From a virus: a stretch of DNA of 51,449 nt. The notes below the pieces were generated by a model. It did no database searches and was not told the origin of the DNA. It saw nothing but the letters and a program-made list of their open reading frames with translations. A program made the position numbers and the translations under genes. Position 1 is the stretch's first letter; every line of letters begins with the position of its first letter. Below are positions 29,647 through 38,149 of this stretch, piece after piece. The stretch lies in the IMG/VR virus record IMGVR_UViG_3300044949_001046, positions 1 through 51,449 of that record; one strand, written 5' to 3'.

Positions 29647-30775
29647 CACTTTTTGTCCGGCTAAATGGGACGAATTAGTCATTAATACTAGTTATAATTA
29701 TGTGTATGGTTGTTGTAAAGCAAGACCGGAAAAATTTGTCGACGATTACAACAAAATTATCGATCATCAAAAACAAAATTTATTAAACAATGTGCAAGAT
29801 TCCAGTTGTTCTTACTGTTGGAATTCTGAAAAAACAAACGGCACCAGCCTCAGAACTCAGTTTTTAGAAAAATTTGAAGTATCAACATTCGATGAATATA
29901 AAAATAATAAATCGCCTAAGGTAATTGAAATTAATGTTGGCAATGCTTGCAATATGCAATGCATATATTGTAATCCAAAGTTTAGCAGTCAATGGGAAAA
30001 GGACGTACAAAATCAAAAATATCAATTGTTTACAGATCGACATATCTACAGTGTTGATATTAAAAATAAACAATTAGTGGTCGAAAATTTAAAATTGTTA
30101 AACACTCTAAAATTTGAAACTTTGAGAATAATAGGTGGCGAGCCATTAATAAATAAAAATTTTTTTAATATCTTAGATACAATAGACCATAAAGGAATTT
30201 TAGATGTAACTTCAAATTTAATGGTCGATAAAACATCAATTGATAAACTACTATCTAATAGAAATAAATTTAAATACATTGTAATAAATGTCAGTTTAGA
30301 TTCTTGCAAGGAAATATCAGAATTTGTTAGGTATGGACTTGATTATGATTTATTTTTGAAAAATTTGGACTATCTATTAGAACGTAGTGAAGAAAATATC
30401 AAAATTAATATATTGAGTTTGATGACTAATTTAACTCTCTGTGATATCGAAAACTTTTCATCTGGTGTAATACTGCCCAGAATAGAAAAATATAAAGATA
30501 ACTTTCATTGGGCACTGTCATATGGTCAACATCCCAGAATTCAAAGCATTGAAGCAACTCCGGATAACATTAAAAAACAAGCAGAGACTGTGCTATTAAC
30601 GTTGTTAGATAATAAAAATATAAAGAATGTTGATGTTGTGTTAAGTATATTGTCTTCAACTAAATTTAATAAAACTTTATTTTCAGAATTTTTACATTTT
30701 TTAAAACAATGGGAAGATAGAAAAAATATAACTCTTCCTGTCAAAGTTAAGGATCTTTTAAATGCAAAAGATTAA
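29630..30775 (+). CDS. Radical SAM protein with N-terminal twitch-like Cys cluster, no. 2
   Basis: A 381-residue copy. N-terminal cysteines are C9, C28, C29, C60 and C63 (CPAKW start, SYCW at the end), the radical SAM motif is C107, C111 and C114, and GGEP is at 169-172. The C-terminal part is shorter than in copies 1 and 3 and does not show their DQRRG-type segment. The coding sequence is visibly richer in A/T, with many Asn, Lys and Ile codons, than the flanking copies; the next gene shares this trait. It overlaps copy 1 by 17 bases, with GGAA upstream of the ATG. Chemistry and substrate are unknown. Confidence 0.82.
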   Translation: MQQLPNTFCPAKWDELVINTSYNYVYGCCKARPEKFVDDYNKIIDHQKQNLLNNVQDSSCSYCWNSEKTNGTSLRTQFLEKFEVSTFDEYKNNKSPKVIEINVGNACNMQCIYCNPKFSSQWEKDVQNQKYQLFTDRHIYSVDIKNKQLVVENLKLLNTLKFETLRIIGGEPLINKNFFNILDTIDHKGILDVTSNLMVDKTSIDKLLSNRNKFKYIVINVSLDSCKEISEFVRYGLDYDLFLKNLDYLLERSEENIKINILSLMTNLTLCDIENFSSGVILPRIEKYKDNFHWALSYGQHPRIQSIEATPDNIKKQAETVLLTLLDNKNIKNVDVVLSILSSTKFNKTLFSEFLHFLKQWEDRKNITLPVKVKDLLNAKD

Positions 30776-31802
30776 AATTAACTCGTTAAAAAACGACAAT
30801 TTAGAATTTTTTAATTGGTATCCTGATTATTTTGATGTAGTGGAGCACGATACAGTAGAAAGTTTAATTTCAGACAATGGTATTGTTTTATTAACAGGAA
30901 ATATTATTAAAAAAAATATTATTTCTGTGGACAGCAAAAATTTGTTTATACTAAGTATGCTACACGAAGGTACCAATACAGTATTAGATACATTAAACGC
31001 ATTAGGATGGAATGATTTTGTGCGTCTACCGTTTATCGTGTCGTCGGGAGATTTGCCCTCGAATATAGCACATATAACAGTAGACATATTTAGGTATATC
31101 TTAGGACGTACAACAACTGAGCTCGAACAAAGAGATTCGAAGATAATTGATCAAATTTTTTTAAAAAGGAATAAAACTTTTTTGTTTAATTTTTTAAATG
31201 GGATAGAAAGATCTCATCGTTCATTACTGATAGAAAAATTAAATAAAAAAGATTTGTTAGAACGAAGTTTATGGTCTGCACTCTACGACAATAAATTTTT
31301 GCCCAAAGACTACCAATTTCAAGTCAACAGTGATAATGTAGTAAACGGAAAATATAAATTAAACGACTGGCCTGACGGGCAAATATTTGCAAATATTTTT
31401 GAAGATTCTTATTTCAGTGTTGTAACAGAAACAAATTTTTATTTGCCCTATAGCTTCAGAACAGAAAAAATTTACAAGCCACTTAAAATTGGACACCCAT
31501 TTGTAGTAGCGGCAAACTATGGATTCTATAAAGATTTACATAATCAAGGATTTAAAACGTTTGGTCATCTAATAGACGAATCGTTTGATCTAATAGACGA
31601 CAACGATAAACGATTAAATCGAATAGTAGATGTGATAGAATTTCTTTGCAATTCTAATTTAGAAGAATTTTTAAATGAAGCCGAAGATATTTGTAGACAC
31701 AATAGGAATGTAATGATATCCACGCAACCACCCGGCGAGGATAAACAACTAATAAATGATTTTATAACTAAATTTAACAACTATGCCAAGACTAAACAAT
31801 GA
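30762..31802 (+). CDS. GT10/fucosyltransferase-like glycosyltransferase
   Basis: A 346-residue protein. The diagnostic part is residues about 220-275: FSVVTETNF, FRTEKIYKPLKIGHPFVVAA, GFYKDL and GFKTFGH, followed by DDNDKR. This TEK..KP....PFV pattern is typical of the donor-binding C-terminal half of GT10-like (fucosyltransferase-type) glycosyltransferases. The N-terminal half is divergent and AT-rich. It sits between radical SAM copies 2 and 3, overlapping them by 14 and 20 bases, with an AAGGA ribosome-binding site, so it is part of the same transcript. The actual sugar donor may not be GDP-fucose, and the acceptor is unknown. Confidence 0.65.
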   Translation: MQKIKINSLKNDNLEFFNWYPDYFDVVEHDTVESLISDNGIVLLTGNIIKKNIISVDSKNLFILSMLHEGTNTVLDTLNALGWNDFVRLPFIVSSGDLPSNIAHITVDIFRYILGRTTTELEQRDSKIIDQIFLKRNKTFLFNFLNGIERSHRSLLIEKLNKKDLLERSLWSALYDNKFLPKDYQFQVNSDNVVNGKYKLNDWPDGQIFANIFEDSYFSVVTETNFYLPYSFRTEKIYKPLKIGHPFVVAANYGFYKDLHNQGFKTFGHLIDESFDLIDDNDKRLNRIVDVIEFLCNSNLEEFLNEAEDICRHNRNVMISTQPPGEDKQLINDFITKFNNYAKTKQ

Positions 31803-33132
31803 AACAGACTTAGATTACAAACGTAGAGTAATCGATATTAAATCAAAATCTTTTTGCGGAGCTAAGTGGTATAATGCTACTATATGGTTAGGCAGCGGTA
31901 TGACCACTAGCTGTCATCATCCATTGCCTCATAAAGTCGAAATAGATGATGTGATCAACAATCCTAAGGCATTACACAATACTCAAAAGAAAAAGATGGA
32001 ACGCGAACAAATGCAAAAAGGTGAGCGTCCATCTGGTTGTGAGTATTGCTGGAAGATTGAAGACATGGGCCGAGATGCAGTAAGTGATCGTGTATACAAA
32101 ACTGTGATTTACAATGATGAAGACTTGGCCCGCGCATATAGAACACCAGCTCGAGAAGATTTCGATCTTAAAACTCTTGAAATCGCGTTTGATAGAACTT
32201 GTCAGTTTGCTTGTAGTTATTGTAATCCTGCTTTTAGTAGTACATGGGTCAACGATATTAAACGTAACGGGCCCTATAATAATCTTGTTAGTGATGGTAG
32301 AAATCACTTTACGCACACCCATGATAGTTCACAACTTTATAAATTTGGCGAATCTAATCCATACGTTGAAGCATTCCATAAATGGTGGGAAAGCGATCTC
32401 CATAAAACATTAGACGAATTACGCATTACTGGTGGAGAACCTCTGATGAGTGCAGAAACTTGGAAATTATTAGATTGGTTTAAAGCAAATAAAGGCCGTA
32501 GTAAAACTCGACTTGCTATCAACAGTAATTTAGGATATCAAGTTGATATAGATAGACTAATTGACAGTGTAGATGGACTTGAAATAGATTTATATACTAG
32601 CAACGAAAGCGAATATGATCAAGCAGAATATATTCGCGATGGACTGAATTATAATCTATGGTTAGAACATGTTATAAAACTTACACAAAGTAAAAAGTTT
32701 TATAGATTGCATGTGATGTGTACGATCAATGCATTGTGTTTAGACACATTACCCGATTTCTTAGATACAATGGTTAATTTAAAGAAAGACTTTGGAAGAG
32801 ACTTTCCTAATTTTACATTAAACATTTTACGTTTCCCTAGTTTTCAAAGTCCATTGATATTGCCAGACGACATTAAAACAAAATATCGTAATCGGCTAAT
32901 TGATTTTGTTGTTCGCCATAAAGGGCATAACTACTTACACGAGCACGAAATAAATCATGTACTGCGTCTAATAGATTATTTGGATGTTGTTAAGACACCC
33001 CACAGCGATTCTTTTGAATTGCCAAAATTACAAAACGATTTTAAACAATTTTACACACAATACGATCAACGCAGAGGAAAAGACTTCTGCAAAACATTTC
33101 CTGCATTAGCAGATTGGTATAATACACTATGA
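31783..33132 (+). CDS. Radical SAM protein with N-terminal twitch-like Cys cluster, no. 3
   Basis: A 449-residue protein, closest to copy 1. N-terminal cysteines are C25 (FCGAKW), C44 (SCHHPLPHK), C86 and C89 (CEYCW); the radical SAM motif is C140, C144 and C147 and GGEP is at 217-220. Copies 1 and 3 also share a SSTW/SSSW segment after the motif and an Arg-rich segment near the C-terminus (YDQRRGKDFC here, EHDRRRGTNF in copy 1). This gene returns to the base composition of copy 1 after two AT-richer genes. It overlaps the GT10-like gene by 20 bases, and its stop overlaps the next start by four. Confidence 0.85.
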   Translation: MPRLNNETDLDYKRRVIDIKSKSFCGAKWYNATIWLGSGMTTSCHHPLPHKVEIDDVINNPKALHNTQKKKMEREQMQKGERPSGCEYCWKIEDMGRDAVSDRVYKTVIYNDEDLARAYRTPAREDFDLKTLEIAFDRTCQFACSYCNPAFSSTWVNDIKRNGPYNNLVSDGRNHFTHTHDSSQLYKFGESNPYVEAFHKWWESDLHKTLDELRITGGEPLMSAETWKLLDWFKANKGRSKTRLAINSNLGYQVDIDRLIDSVDGLEIDLYTSNESEYDQAEYIRDGLNYNLWLEHVIKLTQSKKFYRLHVMCTINALCLDTLPDFLDTMVNLKKDFGRDFPNFTLNILRFPSFQSPLILPDDIKTKYRNRLIDFVVRHKGHNYLHEHEINHVLRLIDYLDVVKTPHSDSFELPKLQNDFKQFYTQYDQRRGKDFCKTFPALADWYNTL

Positions 33133-34466
33133 GCGAAGACAAAAAAACTGATAGATTTTATAAACGTGGCTATGACTACAATAGTCGAAAGCCACTGTTT
33201 ATAGATTCAAACTCCCTTACAGAAACACAGATCAGTAGATTAACTAATAGTAAGTCATTTTGTATGTTGCCCTGGGTTCATCAACATGCGTACCCGGATG
33301 GTCGTGTGTATCCTTGTTGTTTTGCAGAATATTTTCATCCAATTGGGAATTTAAAAAAGAATTCAATGCAAGAAGTTTGGAATCAAGAAGGATATAAAGA
33401 GATCAGACGTTTAATGATGGCAGATCAGCCAGTCAAACAATGCACCAAATGTTATGAACAAGAAGAAAACGGATTCTTTAGTATGCGCTATGACGCTAAT
33501 CGTAGTTACGGACATAACATTGCAGACGTAGATAAAACATTGCCAGATGGAACTCATCCAGAATTTAAGATTAGATATTGGGACGTTAGATTTAGTAATC
33601 TGTGTAATTTTCGTTGCAGAACGTGCGGCCCTGTTTTTAGCAGTAACTGGTATAATGATCATGTCAAATTATTCAATAGAGTGCCTGACGTAAACGGCAA
33701 AGATTTGGCCAGAATTGAATATGCTGCCGGTGACGAAGATTATATGATTGCACAAATGGAAGAACATATTCCCTACTTGGAACAAGTCTATTTTGCAGGC
33801 GGCGAACCTTTGATTATGAAGGAACACTATTATCTATTAGAAAAACTCATTGAAGCCGGTCGAACAGACGTATGTATCCAGTACAATACAAACTTTAGCG
33901 AATTAGCATTCAAAGACAAACACGTATTTGAATACTGGAAACACTTTAGAACAGTGGGTGTAGGTGCTAGTCTGGATGCCAGCGGGACTAGAGCAGAATT
34001 AATGAGAAAAGGCACAGACTGGAAACAAACAGTTCGTAATCGTGAACGCATGTTAGAAGAAGTGCCGCACGTAGATTTTTATATAGCATCTACTATTAGT
34101 GCAATGAACGTTCTTCACGTATTAGATTTTCATAAGGAGTGGGTTGATTTAGGATTTATTAAACCCAAGGACTTTAACGTTAATATTTGCCAAAGTCCCG
34201 AATGGTATAGAGTTGACATATTCTCTCAAGAATTTAAAGAGCAAGTAATTAAACCAGCATACGAGCGTCATATTGAATGGTTAGAACCACAAGACCCATT
34301 AAAACGTGCAACAACTGGATTTAAGAGTGCTATTAATTTTCTAATGGCCACCAACGGCTCACAGCACTGGGATAAATTTAAACAAGAAATTAATTTAATT
34401 GATAATCTCAGGGGAGAAAACTTTTGGAATACATTTTCTGAATTAAGCGAGTTAAAAAATAAATGA
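33129..34466 (+). CDS. Radical SAM protein with N-terminal twitch-like Cys cluster, no. 4
   Basis: A 445-residue protein of a second subgroup shared with copies 5 and 6: a C-M-[LA]-P-W start (C45), a double cysteine (C63, C64), then C105 and C108. The radical SAM motif is C159, C163 and C166, and GGEP is at 224-227. About 40 extra residues at the N-terminus (basic, Tyr-rich) are not found in copies 5 and 6. After the motif comes SSNWYND, the position of SS.W in all six copies. It starts inside an ATGA overlap with copy 3. Substrate unknown. Confidence 0.85.
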   Translation: MSEDKKTDRFYKRGYDYNSRKPLFIDSNSLTETQISRLTNSKSFCMLPWVHQHAYPDGRVYPCCFAEYFHPIGNLKKNSMQEVWNQEGYKEIRRLMMADQPVKQCTKCYEQEENGFFSMRYDANRSYGHNIADVDKTLPDGTHPEFKIRYWDVRFSNLCNFRCRTCGPVFSSNWYNDHVKLFNRVPDVNGKDLARIEYAAGDEDYMIAQMEEHIPYLEQVYFAGGEPLIMKEHYYLLEKLIEAGRTDVCIQYNTNFSELAFKDKHVFEYWKHFRTVGVGASLDASGTRAELMRKGTDWKQTVRNRERMLEEVPHVDFYIASTISAMNVLHVLDFHKEWVDLGFIKPKDFNVNICQSPEWYRVDIFSQEFKEQVIKPAYERHIEWLEPQDPLKRATTGFKSAINFLMATNGSQHWDKFKQEINLIDNLRGENFWNTFSELSELKNK

Positions 34467-35668
34467 CACTACCTAATAGTATTTGTATGCTGCCATGGAT
34501 TAGTATTGAGACTAGTCCCATGGGTACTGCAAGACCTTGTTGTCTTGCAAGGGAAGATATTACTGGTATTGATCTTAGAAGACATACATTGCAAGATGCA
34601 TACACCAGCGAGTATATGCAAAACTTACGCAGACAATTCCGCCGCGGCGAAAAACCAAATACCTGTAAATTATGCTGGGATGAGGAAGCAGCAAATAGGA
34701 CTAGTAAACGTATTCACAGCCAAGTCAGACTCAAGGAGTTATACCCATTGGTTGATTGGCAAAACGATGTACCTGATCAATTGTGGTTCATTGATTTAAA
34801 GCTAGGCAACATTTGTAATTTAAAGTGCAGGATATGTGGAAGCTGGAGCAGTAGCAAGTGGGCAGCAGAAGAATTAGAGTACTTGCCGCAAGGACATGAT
34901 AAGAAAAAACATGTTGCATATACCTGGCTTAAACAAGGTAAGTGGCCAGAAGAGAGTCCTGATTTTTGGGAGAATTTAAAATCATTACTGCCCAATATTA
35001 AGTATTTTGAATTTACTGGGGGTGAACCTTGGTTAATCGAAGAACATTGGGAATTACTGCGATATGCAGTAGCTACAGGTCATAGTAAACATATTGATAT
35101 TCATTATAATACCAATGCAACTATTAACGGGTTAGGCATACAAAAATCAGATTTATGGAATCATTTCGGTCGTGTAGATATTGCATTTAGTATCGACAAT
35201 GTTGGCGCGAGATTTGAATATGAAAGATACGGTGCAGACTGGGATAAAGCCAACGAAATAATCGACGGAGTTCATTTTGCACGAGATGTTGACACGCCTA
35301 ACATTACTACTCAACTTTGTTTCACTATTAATATTCAAAATGTATATTACTTAGATGAGTTACTGGCTTGGGCAAGCACCAAACCTTTTGACAGCATTTA
35401 TTTTAATATGTTACACAGCCCTGATCATATGAGTATTCAACGATTAACACCCGCAGCCAGAGAATTAGTTTTAAATAAACTCAAAACAACTTTTTGGAAT
35501 ACAAAAGAACATCATCAAGAAATTGAGAATGTAATTAAATTTATCGAAAATGGCCCAGGCAGTGACGGGCAAGTATTCATAAACAATATGAAGCGCACAG
35601 ATACATATAGAAAACAGAACTTTATGGATACACACTCTGAAATAGCCAAGGCTATGGGATATGATTAA
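34463..35668 (+). CDS. Radical SAM protein with N-terminal twitch-like Cys cluster, no. 5
   Basis: A 401-residue protein of the CMLPW subgroup, starting almost directly with the cluster: C8, C26, C27, C68 and C71 (CKLCW). The radical SAM motif is C118, C122 and C125, and GGEP at 186-189 is followed by Trp instead of Leu. The core between motif and C-terminus (ELLRYAVATGHSKHIDIHYN, then VDIAFSIDN) follows the usual barrel strands. It overlaps copy 4 by four bases and copy 6 by eight. The compact N-terminus suggests the cluster itself is the minimal conserved unit. Confidence 0.85.
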   Translation: MTLPNSICMLPWISIETSPMGTARPCCLAREDITGIDLRRHTLQDAYTSEYMQNLRRQFRRGEKPNTCKLCWDEEAANRTSKRIHSQVRLKELYPLVDWQNDVPDQLWFIDLKLGNICNLKCRICGSWSSSKWAAEELEYLPQGHDKKKHVAYTWLKQGKWPEESPDFWENLKSLLPNIKYFEFTGGEPWLIEEHWELLRYAVATGHSKHIDIHYNTNATINGLGIQKSDLWNHFGRVDIAFSIDNVGARFEYERYGADWDKANEIIDGVHFARDVDTPNITTQLCFTINIQNVYYLDELLAWASTKPFDSIYFNMLHSPDHMSIQRLTPAARELVLNKLKTTFWNTKEHHQEIENVIKFIENGPGSDGQVFINNMKRTDTYRKQNFMDTHSEIAKAMGYD

Positions 35669-36950
35669 ACCTGATACTTTGTGCATGGCCCCTTGGACAC
35701 ATACATATTTAAGTCCGCAGACCGAACGCAGATTATGCTGCGCTAGTCGCGAACCCGCACAGAATTTTAAACAGTACATCGACACAACTAACGGCACAGG
35801 AGAATATATACCTGTTACGTTGGACGAACATTGGAACAGCGAACATATGAAGTCTGTTCGTCGCCGTATGATAGCAGGAGAAACTTTGCCCGAGTGTGAA
35901 GTATGTAATGATAAGTTGTTGAACACATCTGTTTACCGTAGTTATTTTAATAGTTTGTTTGGGAATAAGTACAATGAGGCGATGGAAAAGACTCGGCCCG
36001 ACGGCTCGACAGATATGAAGCCTGTAAGTTGGGATTACAGATTTAGTAATCTTTGTAATTTTAAATGTCGCATGTGTGGAGACATGTTAAGTAGTGCATG
36101 GGAAAGCGAGCAACGTCAATACAATATGGTTAATTGGCATGATCCTAAGAATAATTGGATGCAAGCCGAAATCAAAAAACAAATCGAACAATTTCAAGAC
36201 ACACAGATTGAGGCAGAGTTTAGTCAAGCCGTCGAAGAACACCGCGTAGAGGAAGTATATTGGGTTGGCGGTGAACCTCTTATGTATGAACAGCATTGGC
36301 GCTACATGCAGAGGATTATAGAATTAGGAGACGGGCCAAATGTTTATGCTAGATATAATACAAATTTATCAAGAATTAATTATAAAGGTGTCAATCTTTA
36401 TAGTGATATTCTCAGCAGGCTTCGTGATTGGCAGATTTGTGCAAGCATCGACGGCACGGGCTCGATTGGCGAATACATTAGAACAGGCCTTAACTACAAT
36501 GAATGGCTTGAGAACTTCCGTCAAGGAACTAAAATTGCTAGTCACCGACGTCAAATGCGAATTGACTTTACGCTCACTTTGCCCGGCATGTTCGAAGTTG
36601 CTAGTATCCAGCGACTTGCAGAAGAAGAAAAAGTCGATATTCTCGCGAAAGTAATTTTTAGTTTTAGCCCGGACATAGTTATGTCACCTTTATCACTGCC
36701 CAGGGATCTATTAGAACCTTGGATAGATGAAATTATACCCACTGTAGGCGGCGCCTTAAAGGATATACTTGTACAGCTAAAAACTAGACCTACATTTCAA
36801 GAACAGTGGCCCGATGGATATCAATTTGGCTTGCGTAAAGGAAAAGCAAGAATCGAAAAACTTGAACAAATTCGAAATGATAGCTATACTATGCATGATA
36901 TATTTTCAGCTAGACCCGAAGTATTAAAATGGTGGAATTCAATTGAATAA
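35661..36950 (+). CDS. Radical SAM protein with N-terminal twitch-like Cys cluster, no. 6
   Basis: A 429-residue protein of the CM[LA]PW subgroup. N-terminal cysteines are C8, C26, C27, C79 and C82 (CEVC, without the Trp seen in other copies), the radical SAM motif is C132, C136 and C139, and GGEP is at 203-206. The insertion between the N-terminal cluster and the motif is longer than in copy 5. A FSNLCNFKCRMCG stretch closely matches copy 4 (FSNLCNFRCRTCG), suggesting a recent common origin of these two. It overlaps copy 5 by eight bases and the next gene by eight. Substrate unknown. Confidence 0.85.
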   Translation: MIKPDTLCMAPWTHTYLSPQTERRLCCASREPAQNFKQYIDTTNGTGEYIPVTLDEHWNSEHMKSVRRRMIAGETLPECEVCNDKLLNTSVYRSYFNSLFGNKYNEAMEKTRPDGSTDMKPVSWDYRFSNLCNFKCRMCGDMLSSAWESEQRQYNMVNWHDPKNNWMQAEIKKQIEQFQDTQIEAEFSQAVEEHRVEEVYWVGGEPLMYEQHWRYMQRIIELGDGPNVYARYNTNLSRINYKGVNLYSDILSRLRDWQICASIDGTGSIGEYIRTGLNYNEWLENFRQGTKIASHRRQMRIDFTLTLPGMFEVASIQRLAEEEKVDILAKVIFSFSPDIVMSPLSLPRDLLEPWIDEIIPTVGGALKDILVQLKTRPTFQEQWPDGYQFGLRKGKARIEKLEQIRNDSYTMHDIFSARPEVLKWWNSIE

Positions 36951-38043
36951 AGTAATAGTAACACTACGCAATCCGTTAGATAAAACAAAAACATTAGATT
37001 ATATTATCGATGTCTACGAGCACGAAATGGCTCAGCAATGGTTTACAGCACTACAAGAAATCGTACAGCAACACAAATATCTAGAAAAGAACTTTTGCTT
37101 TTTAGGATTCCCCGACAGTCAAAGAGATTTAGAATATATTTGTAAAGAACTATATTGGGTTAAGAATGTAATAAATGATTTCTTTCGGGATGAATATAAA
37201 ATAGAAGAAAACTTTTACCCTTTTACTCTACGGGATCCTAAAACATTAAATCCTAATCAGGATTTAATGAACAAATTGCACAATCATTTTGAGATTTTAC
37301 AAGGAACTGTATGGGGACTCAGTGATTATTATAAACGGGCAGATTATACAACTAAATTTGCTATTAGACAATTGAATAATTTATGTCATGAAGCAGAGAG
37401 TTTAATGTTAAGTCAACGTAAAAAAGTAACATTACCAGAATGGGTCAGACCTAGTCAAATTACTACATTTTTGAACGCCGCACGATACGAATTTCCAGCA
37501 ATACATAAAACTACTTTTGACGAATCCAGATATGATCGAAAATTTGGGGAAGTATATCTGCATTGGACACAAATCGGTAAAACGTTATATGAAGTGTATC
37601 GAGACGAAAAAGGCATTGACATTGACAAGGCTACCTGTGATGCTATTACACATCTACGTTACTATAGCGGGGAATTTGACATCGAATGGGCACAGGATGT
37701 ATGTTATAATGGGCCGCATCCTTGGTACACCAAAGAAATGTCTGGGTTTAAATCATGGCTCGAACGAAACGGATTCGACCCCGAAGACAATCAATACAAC
37801 TTCGGATACCATTCAGTGGGTCAAGTTGATCTACAAAGAAGTTTTGGGACGATCAAATACAGTGAAGTTTGGCCGATACTATCGTGTTATTTAGACATAT
37901 ATTCGATTCAATGCGATGATGGGTCAGGAAACATTTTGAGCTCTGTATATTCTTATACTTGGTCAGATAAGGACTACTATGATCAACAAATTGAAAGATT
38001 AAAACCTGGTTACGATTACAGCAGTAGTTTGCTCAATAAATAA
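36943..38043 (+). CDS. Unknown protein after the radical SAM array, 366 aa, TTG start
   Basis: A 366-residue protein I do not recognise. Visible parts are a beta start (KVIVTLRNPLDKTKTLDYII), a long helical middle (DVYEHEMAQQWFTALQEIVQ) and an aromatic, acidic C-terminal half (FGEVYLHWTQIGKTLYEVYRD, GPHPWYTKEM). There is no cysteine cluster or nucleotide-binding loop. In this frame the only start near the upstream stop is TTG at 36943, overlapping the last radical SAM gene by eight bases; the first ATG is 27 codons in and would lose the beta start. Tight coupling suggests it belongs with the array, perhaps as a partner or substrate carrier, which is speculation. Confidence 0.65.
   Translation: MNKVIVTLRNPLDKTKTLDYIIDVYEHEMAQQWFTALQEIVQQHKYLEKNFCFLGFPDSQRDLEYICKELYWVKNVINDFFRDEYKIEENFYPFTLRDPKTLNPNQDLMNKLHNHFEILQGTVWGLSDYYKRADYTTKFAIRQLNNLCHEAESLMLSQRKKVTLPEWVRPSQITTFLNAARYEFPAIHKTTFDESRYDRKFGEVYLHWTQIGKTLYEVYRDEKGIDIDKATCDAITHLRYYSGEFDIEWAQDVCYNGPHPWYTKEMSGFKSWLERNGFDPEDNQYNFGYHSVGQVDLQRSFGTIKYSEVWPILSCYLDIYSIQCDDGSGNILSSVYSYTWSDKDYYDQQIERLKPGYDYSSSLLNK
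38032..38042 (+). promoter_or_regulatory. Second copy of the CTCAATAAATA late-promoter-like element
   Basis: The same 11 bases as before gp6 (4027-4037) occur here, 5 bases before the ATG of the 33-residue peptide and about 100 bases before the carbamoyltransferase. They overlap the last codons of the preceding gene (Leu-Asn-Lys-stop), so the match could be partly coding coincidence. If real, it would give a late transcript of the carbamoyltransferase set. Confidence 0.3.
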
Positions 38044-38047
38044 TATC

Positions 38048-38149
38048 ATGACATGGCTTAAAAATTTATACTACAGAATTAAATTAGAAATCACTTATCG
38101 TCGCAGACTCAAAGAATTACGAAAGCAAGATCCTTTTATATACAAATGA
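38048..38149 (+). CDS. Basic 33-residue peptide coupled to the carbamoyltransferase
   Basis: A very small, strongly basic peptide (about 10 Lys/Arg among 33 residues), helical in appearance, with a TYRRRLKELRKQDPFIYK end. Its TGA stop overlaps the ATG of the carbamoyltransferase gene (ATGA), and it fills the whole gap between two genes, both of which argue that it is translated. I recall similar small basic peptides ending in DPFIY near this gene in marine T4-like phages, but cannot verify this here. It could couple translation, bind RNA or DNA, or assist the enzyme. Confidence 0.6.
   Translation: MTWLKNLYYRIKLEITYRRRLKELRKQDPFIYK

Noticed and set aside
31972-32413. Overlapping frames on both strands in radical SAM copy 3 (116 codons -, 99 codons +)
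   Set aside because: The intact Cys motif, GGEP and coupled ends support only the 449-residue frame.
36340-36654. 104-codon + strand frame with an apparent membrane segment
   Set aside because: It lies wholly inside radical SAM copy 6, whose GGEP and Cys motifs prove the other frame; the hydrophobic run is a frame-shift artefact.
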